Part shown: piece after piece, positions 31,721 through 40,265 of the stretch
How the letters are laid out: every line of letters begins with the position of its first letter
How positions within the stretch are numbered: position 1 is the stretch's first letter
Origin: an uncultured Clostridia bacterium
GTDB lineage: Bacteria > Bacillota > Clostridia > Oscillospirales > Ruminococcaceae
Assembly (NCBI GenBank): GCA_947625125.1
Contig: CANQNF010000023.1
Coordinates: forward strand, 1 to 44,840
Direction: 5' to 3'
Length of the DNA stretch: 44,840 nucleotides
Made by a program: the position numbers and the translations under genes
Notes under the pieces: generated by a model
What the model saw: only the letters and a program-made list of their open reading frames with translations
The model's database searches: none
Told to the model about the DNA's origin: nothing

Positions 31721-32512
31721 ATGTCGGAATACGAAAACCCGAGAAAGGCAAACCCGCTTAAGAATAAGGCCTTTATGAGATACCTCGGCATATCTCTGGT
31801 GGCAATTTTTGTGATAATCCTGTTCCTGCTTTTTGTCTGGATAGCGGGAAGCAGACAGCGCGGTCTGCCGGATGAAATAAATTTAATACAGCTTGACGAG
31901 CCTGCGGACGACGCTCCGGTAGCTGTATTCGAGACGAATTACGGCACCGTCAGGGCAGAGCTTTTCCCGGACGAAACGCCGGAATACTACAGATATTTCA
32001 AGAGCCTTGTCGAGTCGGGATACTACGACGGCACGCACTTTTGCTCGGTAGTCGACAGCGCATACGCCATCGGCGGCACGAAATCCCCCGACCCGGAATC
32101 CACCATCGGCGAGGAGAGCGACCAGACCCAGCTAAAGGCGGAGGTCTCGGACGACCTGTGGCCGTTTAAGGGCGCGATATGCTCCTACATCGGCGGAAGA
32201 TGGGGGAAGAACTATGCCGGCTCAAGCTTTATTTTTGTGAACGACGTGACGGTCGTCAATTCGGCGTACATGGACGAGGACGCGCTCAAAAGGGCCTATG
32301 GGGACGAGCTCGGCGGCGCTTTTTCGGAGCACGGAGGCGTGCCGAACTTTTCGATGAAGTACACGGTCTTCGCGCAGGTCTACGACGGCTGGGACGCCTT
32401 TGAGAAGATATTGGCCGCCGAATCGCTCGAATCGACTCAGCCCGCGGAGGATATCGTGATAGAGAGGGTGTACCTCTCGACCGCGGGGGAAGAGAGGGGA
32501 AAGACAGAGTAA
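31721..32512 (+). CDS. membrane-anchored cyclophilin-type peptidyl-prolyl isomerase
   Basis: A 263-residue protein: one membrane span (about 22-43, LGISLVAIFVIILFLLFVWI) then a cyclophilin-like domain (about 65-255) with VAVFETNYGTVRAELFPDE, YYDGTHFCSVVDSAYAIGG and SSFIFVND. The usual catalytic Arg/Phe pattern (FHRVI) is altered to HFCSVV, so activity is uncertain. It would face outside and assist folding of exported proteins. AAGGAG fixes the start at 31721. Last gene of the T-box operon. Confidence 0.85.
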   Translation: MSEYENPRKANPLKNKAFMRYLGISLVAIFVIILFLLFVWIAGSRQRGLPDEINLIQLDEPADDAPVAVFETNYGTVRAELFPDETPEYYRYFKSLVESGYYDGTHFCSVVDSAYAIGGTKSPDPESTIGEESDQTQLKAEVSDDLWPFKGAICSYIGGRWGKNYAGSSFIFVNDVTVVNSAYMDEDALKRAYGDELGGAFSEHGGVPNFSMKYTVFAQVYDGWDAFEKILAAESLESTQPAEDIVIERVYLSTAGEERGKTE

Positions 32513-32535
32513 GAGGGGCGGACAACGAATGTATA

Positions 32536-32577
32536 TAAAATCCCATCATGATCCGTGGAGATCGTGATGGGATTTTT
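32536..32577. terminator. terminator of the cysE operon
   Basis: AAAATCCCATCA..GATC / GATC..TGATGGGATTTTT stem with T-run; also readable on the minus strand. The 186 bases between it and the GH2 gene are AT-rich with nothing I recognise. Confidence 0.85.
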
Positions 32578-32763
32578 ATGCAGGGATGGGGACGACCCAC
32601 GAAAGACCGGAATACATTATTATTAGCGAAAAATTAGAACATGATATAGAAACACTGGGGGCATAATTATTTTTCAGAGTTTAGAAATCATCAGTGAGAA
32701 GAGTAGCGCAAAAACGTTATGGCAAATCTTGATAACTGATGTTAATGCCTCATGCTTTCTTTG

Positions 32764-34479
32764 CTATTCTATCCCCGCTTTTCTCCCAAAGATCCCCCTG
32801 ATTTTTTTCATCGTTTCCTCATCAAATTTCGGCTCCCTTTGATATGTATATAGCCCGTTGGCTTCCTGTTCGACGTCGTAGAGCTGGGTATAGCAGAGCC
32901 CAAAAATTTCGGGATTATCCATTATCGCGTCGGTCAGACCTTTAAGCCGGTTTATGAATTCTTCCTCGGTCTTAGGCGCGTCGCCGTAGCCCCATGTGTC
33001 CGAATTTTTGGACTTGTCCCACCTCATGCCGCCGTACTCGCTCACGAACATCGGTTGACTATTATAGCGCTGCCTGTCGGGGAACGGGTTCCATGCGCGC
33101 TCGTCGCCGTTCGGGAAATTCTCAAGCTTTTTGCGGAATATCCCGGGGTCCTGTTCGTAGTCGTGAATGTCGAAAATATCGGTCTCGACGTGGAAATGCC
33201 CGCTCGTATCGATACACGGCCTCGTCGGGTCAAGCAGCTTTGTGGCGCGGAAAACTGTCCCCAAAATCATATCGTTCTGAGGCCGGCCGCGGTAGTCCCA
33301 GGTCTCGTTGAACGGGCACCAGCCGACGATCGACGGGTGGTTGAAGTCGCGTTCGACCGCTTCCTGCCATTCGTTCAAGAAATTTCCAAGATTAGCGGCG
33401 TCGGAGTGGTCGAACCCCCAGTTCGCATGCTCGCCCCAGACGATGTAGCCGAGCCGGTCGCAATGATACAAAAACCGCGGCTCAAAGACCTTTTGGTGCA
33501 GGCGCGCGCCGTTGAACCCGAGCGCCGTCGACAGCTCTATATCGCGTATCAGCGCGGTTTCCGAGGGCGCCGTGTAAATCCCGTCGGGGTAGAAACCCTG
33601 GTCGAGAACGAGCCGCTGAAAGACTGATTTTCCATTTATTAGGAATTTTTTGTCATCAATCTGCACGCTCCGAAGCCCGAAATAACTCGTCGCTTCGTCG
33701 TCGCCGAATCTGAGGCAAACGTCGTAAAGCCGGCCTTTTCCGGGCTCCCAAAGGTGCTTTTCGGACAGCGGGATCTCAATCGTCAGAAGCCCGCCCCAGG
33801 ACTCCCCGAGGCCGCTTCCTACGGGTCTGCCCTCGTATGCGACGTCGGCGCGAAGCGTGCCGGAGCCGCATAAACAGGCGCTCAGCGAGACCTTTTGGTT
33901 CTCCGGGTCGGGGTAGAATTTTACATTTTTTATGTAATTTTTTGGCAGGAATTCCAGCCACACCGTCTGCCAGATTCCGGTGGTGCGCGTGTAGTCGCAG
34001 TCGTGCGAATAGTAAAGCTCGGACTGCTTACCTCGGGGCTGGCAGGGCGCCCTGACGTCGTCGAAAACGCATACCGTGAGAGAATTCTCGCCGGCATGGG
34101 CATATGATGATATGTCAAATTTAAACGACGTGTAGCCGCCGATATGCCTGCCGACCTCAGCGCCGTTTACCCATACCACAGTCTCATAGTCGGCGGCTCC
34201 GAAGTGCAGCATGACGCGGCCGGAAAGCTGTGAATCGTTTAAAATAAAGGTTTTTCGGTACCATACCGCGTTCATGAAATCTTTATTTCCGACTCCCGAA
34301 AGTTCGCTTTCCGGGCAGAACGGAACCGTGACGCTGCCGCTGAGATGGTCCGAAAGATATAATTTTCTGTCAATGCCGCTTTTTGAATTGTCGATCTCAA
34401 ATTCCCAAACGCCGTTGAGATTTTGCCAGTTTTTTCGCATAAACTGCGGCTCGGGATGCTCGGGACGAGGGATGGGCAT
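32764..34479 (-). CDS. glycoside hydrolase family 2 enzyme (beta-galactosidase/beta-glucuronidase type)
   Basis: A 571-residue GH2 enzyme: a jelly-roll N-domain (NLNGVWEFEID, NAVWYRKTF), an immunoglobulin-like domain, then the TIM barrel with the acid/base Glu392 (PFNETWD) and the nucleophile Glu481 (FVSEYGG). It lacks the extra C-terminal domains of LacZ and is of glucuronidase-like length. No signal peptide, so it acts on imported oligosaccharides. Last gene of the GH88 operon, 15 bases after the isomerase. The neighbouring uronate genes make a glucuronidase- or galactosidase-type role in GAG-like oligosaccharide breakdown likely (inference). Confidence 0.92.
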   Translation of the reverse strand: MPIPRPEHPEPQFMRKNWQNLNGVWEFEIDNSKSGIDRKLYLSDHLSGSVTVPFCPESELSGVGNKDFMNAVWYRKTFILNDSQLSGRVMLHFGAADYETVVWVNGAEVGRHIGGYTSFKFDISSYAHAGENSLTVCVFDDVRAPCQPRGKQSELYYSHDCDYTRTTGIWQTVWLEFLPKNYIKNVKFYPDPENQKVSLSACLCGSGTLRADVAYEGRPVGSGLGESWGGLLTIEIPLSEKHLWEPGKGRLYDVCLRFGDDEATSYFGLRSVQIDDKKFLINGKSVFQRLVLDQGFYPDGIYTAPSETALIRDIELSTALGFNGARLHQKVFEPRFLYHCDRLGYIVWGEHANWGFDHSDAANLGNFLNEWQEAVERDFNHPSIVGWCPFNETWDYRGRPQNDMILGTVFRATKLLDPTRPCIDTSGHFHVETDIFDIHDYEQDPGIFRKKLENFPNGDERAWNPFPDRQRYNSQPMFVSEYGGMRWDKSKNSDTWGYGDAPKTEEEFINRLKGLTDAIMDNPEIFGLCYTQLYDVEQEANGLYTYQREPKFDEETMKKIRGIFGRKAGIE

Positions 34480-34494
34480 AAATCTTCCTCCTCC

Positions 34495-35133
34495 TTAACC
34501 GTCCAAAAATTCGGACGCTAAATTTTTGATTTTTTCACATTTGCAGTCCTCGAAAAAGAGCTCCTTAACGCTATTTCTGTCGAGCGCGCCCTTTACGAGC
34601 CCGCGGTCGAGGTCATGAAGAATTTCATCAAGCGGCCTGAACGCCTTGGCCCTCACGCCGTCCAAAATTTTCTTGTTTTGCTGCTCCGGAACGGCGCGCT
34701 CGCGTGGGTAGCCCTGACCCGACGGCTCCGAGAAAAGCTTCTCGAAAATGTATTCCAAATTCAGCTCCCCGCCCCATCCGAAGCCCTTTGCAAAGGGAAT
34801 CGCTATAGCGTTGCCGTTGTTTATCTGCGCGAACGTGTAGGCGTCGAGAGGATCCTCGATGTGGCCGCAGATAACGCCCGGAAAGCTGTTGCAGGCGAGC
34901 ATCGCGCCCTCTCCGGTACCGCAGCCGGTGACGACATAATCGGCTGCGCCGCCGTTCAGAATGACCGCCGCCAAAATGCCTATCTGAACATAGGTCAGCT
35001 GCGTATCGTCGGGGCTTCGCATGCCGTAGTTGCGGACCTCGTGGCCCATCGGTCCGACCGCCTTTCTGAGCGATTTTTCAATCAGCTCGTTCTTCGCGGC
35101 CTGGCTGTTTTCTGCAATAAGTGCAATTTTCAT
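34495..35133 (-). CDS. RpiB/LacA/LacB-family sugar isomerase, likely uronate isomerase (DhuI-type)
   Basis: A 212-residue RpiB/LacAB-fold isomerase: MKIALIAENSQAAKN, VVTGCGTGEGAMLACN (the active-site Cys-Gly-x-Gly loop) and GHIEDPLDAYTFAQINNGNA. It is longer than RpiB (about 150) by a C-terminal extension. Size and pairing with an SDR match streptococcal DhuI, which converts 4-deoxy-L-threo-5-hexosulose uronate to 3-deoxy-D-glycero-2,5-hexodiulosonate during GAG breakdown. The assignment is therefore by family and context. AAAGGATGG precedes the ATG. Confidence 0.85.
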   Translation of the reverse strand: MKIALIAENSQAAKNELIEKSLRKAVGPMGHEVRNYGMRSPDDTQLTYVQIGILAAVILNGGAADYVVTGCGTGEGAMLACNSFPGVICGHIEDPLDAYTFAQINNGNAIAIPFAKGFGWGGELNLEYIFEKLFSEPSGQGYPRERAVPEQQNKKILDGVRAKAFRPLDEILHDLDRGLVKGALDRNSVKELFFEDCKCEKIKNLASEFLDG

Positions 35134-35169
35134 GGTTATCCATCCTTTCTATATTCTGACATCTGACTT

Positions 35170-35961
35170 CTATTCGGGCTGTTTTCCAATATATGCCAAA
35201 ATTCCGCCGTCGACGTATAAAATCTGCCCGTTCACGAAATCGGAGGCGCGGGACGCCAAAAAAATCGCAGCGCCCGCCAAATCGTCAGGCTCGCCCCATC
35301 TTCCGGCGGGGGTTTTCGAGATGATAAATCTGTCGAACGGGTGGCGGGAGCCGTCGGGCAGAGGCTCGCGAAGAGGCGCTGTCTGGGGCGTGGCGATGTA
35401 GCCGGGGCCGATCCCGTTGCACTGAATGTTGCGGCCGCCGTACTCGGAGGCGATGTTTTTTGTCAGCATTTTCAGCCCGCCCTTGGCCGAGGCGTAGGCC
35501 GAAACGGTCTCCCGACCGAGCTCCGACATCATCGAGCAGACGTTGATTATTTTTCCGCCGCCGTGCTCTATCATGCCCGGAATTACGGCCTTTGAGCAGA
35601 TAAACGGCGCGGTCAGATCGACGTCGACGACCTCTCTGAATTCTTCGGCGCTCATTTCCGTCATCGGGATTCGCTTGATGATCCCGGCATTATTTACCAA
35701 AATATCTACCCTGCCGATTTCTTTAACCATGTTGACGACCTGCTTCTCGTCGGTCACGTCGCAGATGTATCCGCGGGCCGATATTCCCCTTGCCGAATAG
35801 CCGTCGAGCGCCGTCTTAAGGTGCTCCCGGGAACGGCAGCAAAAGGCTATTTCAGCGCCCGCAGACCCGAGCGCCTCGGCTATCGCAAAGCCGATTCCGT
35901 ATGCCGCGCCCGTGACGAGGGCGGTTTTTCCTTTGAGAGAAAAAAGTTCGGTGATGTTCAT
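35170..35961 (-). CDS. SDR dehydrogenase, 2-keto-3-deoxygluconate/gluconate 5-dehydrogenase type (KduD/DhuD-like)
   Basis: A 263-residue short-chain dehydrogenase. NAD(P)-binding GAAYGIGFAIAEALG, NNAG (LVNNAGIIKRIPM), the catalytic Ser in NVCSMMSELGRETVSAYASAKGG with the YxxxK variant YASAK, and CNGIGPGYIATPQTAPLRE closely follow proteins labelled gluconate 5-dehydrogenase in Bacteroidetes and Firmicutes. Beside an RpiB-type isomerase it should reduce the diketo-uronate to 2-keto-3-deoxygluconate (DhuD role, inference). GGAGG places the start at 35961, one base after the stop of the DUF2264 gene, so the two are coupled. Confidence 0.88.
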   Translation of the reverse strand: MNITELFSLKGKTALVTGAAYGIGFAIAEALGSAGAEIAFCCRSREHLKTALDGYSARGISARGYICDVTDEKQVVNMVKEIGRVDILVNNAGIIKRIPMTEMSAEEFREVVDVDLTAPFICSKAVIPGMIEHGGGKIINVCSMMSELGRETVSAYASAKGGLKMLTKNIASEYGGRNIQCNGIGPGYIATPQTAPLREPLPDGSRHPFDRFIISKTPAGRWGEPDDLAGAAIFLASRASDFVNGQILYVDGGILAYIGKQPE

Positions 35962-35962
35962 G

Positions 35963-37090
35963 TCAGTCCTCCGCACGGTCGGCGGGTATGTCCTCGCCCG
36001 ACCAGATTTTTTGTGATGTAAACTTCGTCTCGGGGCCCGACCAGAAGCGATGGCTCTCGGGCAGACCGAGAGGTAAAAACGCCGTCTCGCAAAGATAAAG
36101 GCTTCCCGTCGAGATGTAGCCCTCGCCGACAGACGGCTGGCAGCCGCTTATGCCTATCTTCAGAAATCCGTCCGAATCGAAAATATCGCATGAGAGCGTT
36201 TTTTGCATGACAGCCGAGAGCGCGCACCTGACCTGTTCCGGCGGCAGGTTTTCGGGCAGATTTTCGTATAATGAGGCATGCGAAAGCGCGTGAAATGCGC
36301 CGAATCGGTATGCCGCAGACCTGCCGACTATAGGATATGTGCCGTCGGGGGCTATCAGCCTCTCCAAAACGGCGGCATACCTTTTCTCACGCAATACCGA
36401 TTTTTCAAGCAGGCCCGAAAGCTCGGGAATGCCGCCGAATGCCCTTAAAACGTCGATATAAAGGGGCTGGATGACAAAGCTGTTGTAGTAATCGTTTCTT
36501 AAAAGCTCGCCGTCGCCGTAGACCCCGTCGCCGAGATACCATTTCTCAAGGCAGTCGGCGGCTCTGAGCACCGGCTCGGTGATATACTCCCCGCCGAGGG
36601 CCTTTATCCCGGCTTCGACGGCTGCCGGAAAAAGCACCCAGTTAGAGCCGTCCGCCGGGAATTTTCGGGTAGACTCAAGCGCCGAGACAAGCTTTTTTCG
36701 GGTATCGTCGTCAAGCTTTTCGGACAGCTCTACCGGCGCGCGCAGAACGGAGTCTGCCAAAAATGCCGCGTCGACAAGGGACTGCCCATAGCCCTCCGAA
36801 AAATTCATCGCGTCGGGCGAATCGGGGTCGACGGCTGCGGCAATGCAGTCCCGTACAAGCCTACGGTATCTGTCCTGCAAAACGGCTTCATCTCCCGAAA
36901 CGCCGTCAAGTTCGAGCCATGGCGCTATGCCCATAAGAGTCCTTCCGAAAGCCTCAAGACAGCTGTAAGGCTCTCTGCCGTCCTTTAGGACCGGCATTTT
37001 CCTGCGGAGCCTTTTATCAAAAAGATTAAAAAGAACAGGGTCGGCGATTTTAAGCATGGCGCCAAGCCAGTCAGCGCGGGTCTTCACCAT
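35963..37090 (-). CDS. DUF2264 family protein
   Basis: A 375-residue protein of the DUF2264 family, expected to be an (alpha/alpha)6-toroid cytoplasmic enzyme of polysaccharide breakdown: RADWLGAMLKIADPVLFNL, YSCLEAFGRTLMGIAPWLEL, DGVYGDGELLRNDYYNSFV and GRSAAYRFGAFHALSHASL are characteristic blocks. The exact reaction is not known to me; genes of this family recur in uronate-polysaccharide loci. The start at 37090 (GGAG eight bases upstream) overlaps the GH88 stop by seven bases, so translation is coupled. Frames open further upstream belong to GH88. Confidence 0.85.
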   Translation of the reverse strand: MVKTRADWLGAMLKIADPVLFNLFDKRLRRKMPVLKDGREPYSCLEAFGRTLMGIAPWLELDGVSGDEAVLQDRYRRLVRDCIAAAVDPDSPDAMNFSEGYGQSLVDAAFLADSVLRAPVELSEKLDDDTRKKLVSALESTRKFPADGSNWVLFPAAVEAGIKALGGEYITEPVLRAADCLEKWYLGDGVYGDGELLRNDYYNSFVIQPLYIDVLRAFGGIPELSGLLEKSVLREKRYAAVLERLIAPDGTYPIVGRSAAYRFGAFHALSHASLYENLPENLPPEQVRCALSAVMQKTLSCDIFDSDGFLKIGISGCQPSVGEGYISTGSLYLCETAFLPLGLPESHRFWSGPETKFTSQKIWSGEDIPADRAED

Positions 37091-38187
37091 AAAAACGTCT
37101 CCCTCCCGCAAAGTTTCAGCACCGCCTCGGCCAGGAAATAGTCGCCGTAAATTATCGCGCCCTCGTGCCACGAATCGTGGTAGGCGGCGGTGCATTTTTC
37201 GAGGATGTTGTCGCACTCAAGGTCGAACCGGCAGCGGCCCTCGATAAGCTTTTTTAGGAGCATTTCCGCAGTCTCGCGGTATTTTTCTCCCGAAATTTTT
37301 GACAGCTCAATAAGCCCGCATGCTGCGATGGCGGCGGCGGTAGAATCCTCATACCACGGCTCTTTAGGCTGTTCGAAATCGACCGGAATGAAGCCGTTTT
37401 CGGGGATGCGCTCGATGAATCTGTCCGCGATTTTTTGGGCAGTTTCAAGATACTCCCTCTTTTTTGAATGGATGTAGGAAAGCGTGAAGCCGTAAAGCCC
37501 CCACGCCTGACCCCTCGTCCAGGAGGAGCCGTGGGCGAACCCTTGGCCGCCGTGGCTTTTCAGCCTTATGCCGCTCACCGGGTCAAATTCGACGATGTGG
37601 CAGACCGAGCCGTCATGCTTCACAAACGCCTTGATTGCGGTATCCGCATGGGCTATGGCAATCTGCGAAAAGCGCGGGTCGTGAAGAATATCACTGACAA
37701 AATATAACAGCGGCAGGTTCATCATGCAGTCGATTATCGCCCAGCCCGCCTTTGAGCCATCCCCCGAATCGTTCCAGGCACGGATAAATTTTCCTGCCAA
37801 ATTAAACCTTCCGGCAAGGTCGTTCGCGGCCAGAATAAGCCGATTTTTCGAGCTTTCCGAGCCGGTCAGACGGTAGTTCGCGCCCGCCGTCATCAGCCAC
37901 CGAAAGCCGCTGTCGTGGTCCATGCCCCAACTTTGCAGGAAAACGCGGTCAAGCTTCTCCTCGATTTTTTCGGCGATTTTTCTAAGGTCGTCGCCCCCGA
38001 CCGCGCCGTAGAGCTGCCAAAGCTGACCCGCCCAAAAGCCGTTCGTCCACCATGAGATGTTGTCGGACTGGTCGTCGAAGCGGCCGTTTATGGTAGAATA
38101 CGGGATTTTATCGGCATTTCTGAGGGCTGTGGCCGAGGTTTTTTCATAGATTTTTTGGGCAATATCCTGCCAATAATTTACATTCAT
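37084..38187 (-). CDS. unsaturated glucuronyl hydrolase (GH88)
   Basis: A 367-residue (alpha/alpha)6 enzyme that removes the 4,5-unsaturated uronate left on oligosaccharides by lyases. ISWWTNGFWAGQLWQLY, MDHDSGFRW (one catalytic Asp), GWAIIDCMMNLPLLYF (the second Asp), SHGGQGFAHGSSWTRGQAWG and YEDSTAAAIAACGL are family landmarks. No signal peptide. GGGAGG fixes the start at 38187 rather than 38244. First gene of the leftward operon GH88-DUF2264-SDR-isomerase-GH2 and divergent from the lyase that would supply its substrate. Confidence 0.95.
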   Translation of the reverse strand: MNVNYWQDIAQKIYEKTSATALRNADKIPYSTINGRFDDQSDNISWWTNGFWAGQLWQLYGAVGGDDLRKIAEKIEEKLDRVFLQSWGMDHDSGFRWLMTAGANYRLTGSESSKNRLILAANDLAGRFNLAGKFIRAWNDSGDGSKAGWAIIDCMMNLPLLYFVSDILHDPRFSQIAIAHADTAIKAFVKHDGSVCHIVEFDPVSGIRLKSHGGQGFAHGSSWTRGQAWGLYGFTLSYIHSKKREYLETAQKIADRFIERIPENGFIPVDFEQPKEPWYEDSTAAAIAACGLIELSKISGEKYRETAEMLLKKLIEGRCRFDLECDNILEKCTAAYHDSWHEGAIIYGDYFLAEAVLKLCGRETFLW

Positions 38188-38215
38188 GGATCCGCCTCCC
38201 GAGATACTTTTTAAA

Positions 38216-38244
38216 ATTATACCATAATTTTTTGGTACATTCAA
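38216..38244 (-). promoter_or_regulatory. promoter of the GH88 operon
   Basis: TTGAAT (38244-38239), N17, TATAAT (38221-38216). Confidence 0.85.
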
Positions 38245-38253
38245 TAGAAATTG

Positions 38254-38282
38254 TTGATTATTTATGAGAAATTTGATATTAT
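38254..38282 (+). promoter_or_regulatory. promoter of the heparinase-family lyase
   Basis: TTGATT 38254-38259, N17, TATTAT 38277-38282; a GAAATTGTTGATTATTT stretch over the -35 resembles the GAAATT(G)CAGCTGATTT sites at the other promoters of the locus. Confidence 0.75.
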
Positions 38283-38306
38283 TATAGTGTATAAGGGGGC
38301 AGGCGC

Positions 38307-40076
38307 ATGAGACATGATAAACAAAAAATTAAAAAATATTTGTTAAATTTGCCGAAAGATAAGCTGCCGCAGGGCCTCGGGAAAAACCTTGCGGAAAAGC
38401 GGCGGGAGATACTTTCGGGGGCGGTTTACGCAGACTGCCTCGCTGAAATTCGCAAAAAAGCCGAGGCGTACCGCAGGGAGCCGATTGAGGCGCTGAAATT
38501 CTCGGAATTTCGGCTTTTTTCGCAGACCGGCGACCGGGAGATCTATCAGAAAAGCTATTTTTCACGTCGCGGGCGGCTTGCCTGCCTCGCGCTGGCGGTC
38601 TGGTTTTGGCAGAATAAGGAAGATATTTCGGCACTTGAGGACGCAATTTGGGCGGTCTGCGACGAGTACACCTGGGCGCTGCCCGCGCATATTTGGGGTG
38701 AATTCGATGAGGAGACGCGGCCAACGATTGATTTATTCTCAGCCGAGACGGCGTCGGCTCTCGCGGAGATTTGCGCGCTCAATGAGGGACTTCTGTCTCC
38801 CGATGTTGTGAAACGCGCCCGGGACAATATCCGCAAACGCGTTATTGACCGCTATTTGCCGGGCAGATTCGGCTGGGAGCATGCGCAAAACAACTGGTCG
38901 GCAGTCTGCGGTGGCGCGCTCGGCATAGCGGCGATGTATCTCTGCGAAATTGATGAATTATCAGAAATTATTTTCAGGCTGCAAACCGCGGCGGAGAGCT
39001 ACCTTTCCGGCTTTCCCGACGACGGCGCGGGCACCGAGGGCGTCTCCTACTGGTCCTACGGGTTCACGTTTTTCACGGCCTACTCGGAAATGCTGCAAAG
39101 GATGACAAACGGAAAAATTGATTTATTCTCAGATTCAAGGGTTAAAAATATAGCCCTGTTTCAGCAAAAGGCGTACTTCCCATTCGGAGGAATCGTTAAA
39201 TTCGGCGACTGCTCTGAAAGCGACGTTTCGCGATGGTGGGGGCTGACCTCATACATAAAATCACACTATGACGAAGCCGAATTTTTGCCGAGACCGCTCC
39301 TGCCAAATTTCGACAGCGATCCCTGCTACCGATGGGTCGGGATACTTCGCGACCTCGTCTGGAGCATTGATAACATGGTTAGTGAAAGCAGTTATCATAC
39401 TTACATTTTCCGCGATGCTCAGTGGTACATTTCGAGCGGTGCAAACAACTCGGGAATCGCTGTAAAAGCCGGTCACAACGGCGAAAGCCACAATCACAAC
39501 GACGTCGGGCAGGTTCAGTTTTACCTTGGCGGCGATGATGTTTTGATCGACTACGGCAGCGGAATTTATGACCGCGACTACTTCGGAGAGGGCCGCTATG
39601 ACCGATTTGAATGCGGCTCTCAGGGGCATAATCTTCCGATAATCGGCGGGAATTTTCAGCGCGCCGGGAAAGAATTTTTCGCTAATGATGTTAAGATTTC
39701 CGAGCATGGTATCGCGATGGATATTGCTCCTGCGTATGGGCTTAACTGCCTGAATCGTCTAATAAGAAATGTGAGTTTTAATCAATTCGATGGCAGCATG
39801 ACCCTTTCGGATGATATTGATTTATCCTCAGATGAAATCACTGTAACCGAGCGCTTTGTAAGCTTCTCAAGGCCGGAAATATATGGCGAAAAAATCATAC
39901 TTCACAGCGAACACGGCGACGCGGTGATGCGCTACCCTGCCAAAGAATTTGACGTGAAAATTTCCGAGCACGCCGCGCCCAGGCCGGATGATACGAGAAA
40001 GATTTATATTGTGGATTTTTCGGTAAAAGCGCCGGCAAAGCATGTCGGGTTTGAGATGAGCATAAAAACTGTGTGA
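38307..40076 (+). CDS. heparinase II/III-family polysaccharide lyase
   Basis: A 589-residue lyase with an N-terminal (alpha/alpha) toroid (about 1-330; WEHAQNNWSAVCGGALG, GTEGVSYWSYGFTFF) and a C-terminal beta-sandwich of the heparinase II/III type (about 350-560; GHNGESHNHNDVGQVQFYL, then DYGSGIYDRDYF). The His and Tyr in these stretches are the expected catalytic residues. It should cleave uronate-containing chains by beta-elimination, leaving the unsaturated ends removed by GH88. No signal peptide, so it acts on imported fragments. The polymer (GAG, ulvan-like or other) cannot be decided. GGGGG precedes the ATG. Confidence 0.9.
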   Translation: MRHDKQKIKKYLLNLPKDKLPQGLGKNLAEKRREILSGAVYADCLAEIRKKAEAYRREPIEALKFSEFRLFSQTGDREIYQKSYFSRRGRLACLALAVWFWQNKEDISALEDAIWAVCDEYTWALPAHIWGEFDEETRPTIDLFSAETASALAEICALNEGLLSPDVVKRARDNIRKRVIDRYLPGRFGWEHAQNNWSAVCGGALGIAAMYLCEIDELSEIIFRLQTAAESYLSGFPDDGAGTEGVSYWSYGFTFFTAYSEMLQRMTNGKIDLFSDSRVKNIALFQQKAYFPFGGIVKFGDCSESDVSRWWGLTSYIKSHYDEAEFLPRPLLPNFDSDPCYRWVGILRDLVWSIDNMVSESSYHTYIFRDAQWYISSGANNSGIAVKAGHNGESHNHNDVGQVQFYLGGDDVLIDYGSGIYDRDYFGEGRYDRFECGSQGHNLPIIGGNFQRAGKEFFANDVKISEHGIAMDIAPAYGLNCLNRLIRNVSFNQFDGSMTLSDDIDLSSDEITVTERFVSFSRPEIYGEKIILHSEHGDAVMRYPAKEFDVKISEHAAPRPDDTRKIYIVDFSVKAPAKHVGFEMSIKTV

Positions 40077-40211
40077 TTTAATTTCATTTCATTTCACCTT
40101 AAGGATTCATAAAAATATTGCTGCCGCATTGTTAAGTGGAAACTTTCGGATGATTTAGCAATAATTATCAAAATTAAGCCCCATTTTCTCTGAATTTCAC
40201 TTAATTCCGGC

Positions 40212-40240
40212 TTGAAATTCAGCTGATTTTTTGGTATAAT
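40212..40240 (+). promoter_or_regulatory. promoter of the DUF5060 glycosidase with candidate operator
   Basis: TTGAAA 40212-40217, N17, TATAAT 40235-40240. The spacer contains the CAGCTG palindrome of GAAATTCAGCTGATTT; just upstream, GGAATTAAGTGAAATTCA (minus strand) resembles the site in the GH43 promoter. Confidence 0.75.
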
Positions 40241-40265
40241 CATAAAAAACTTTGGAGGTTGTGCC

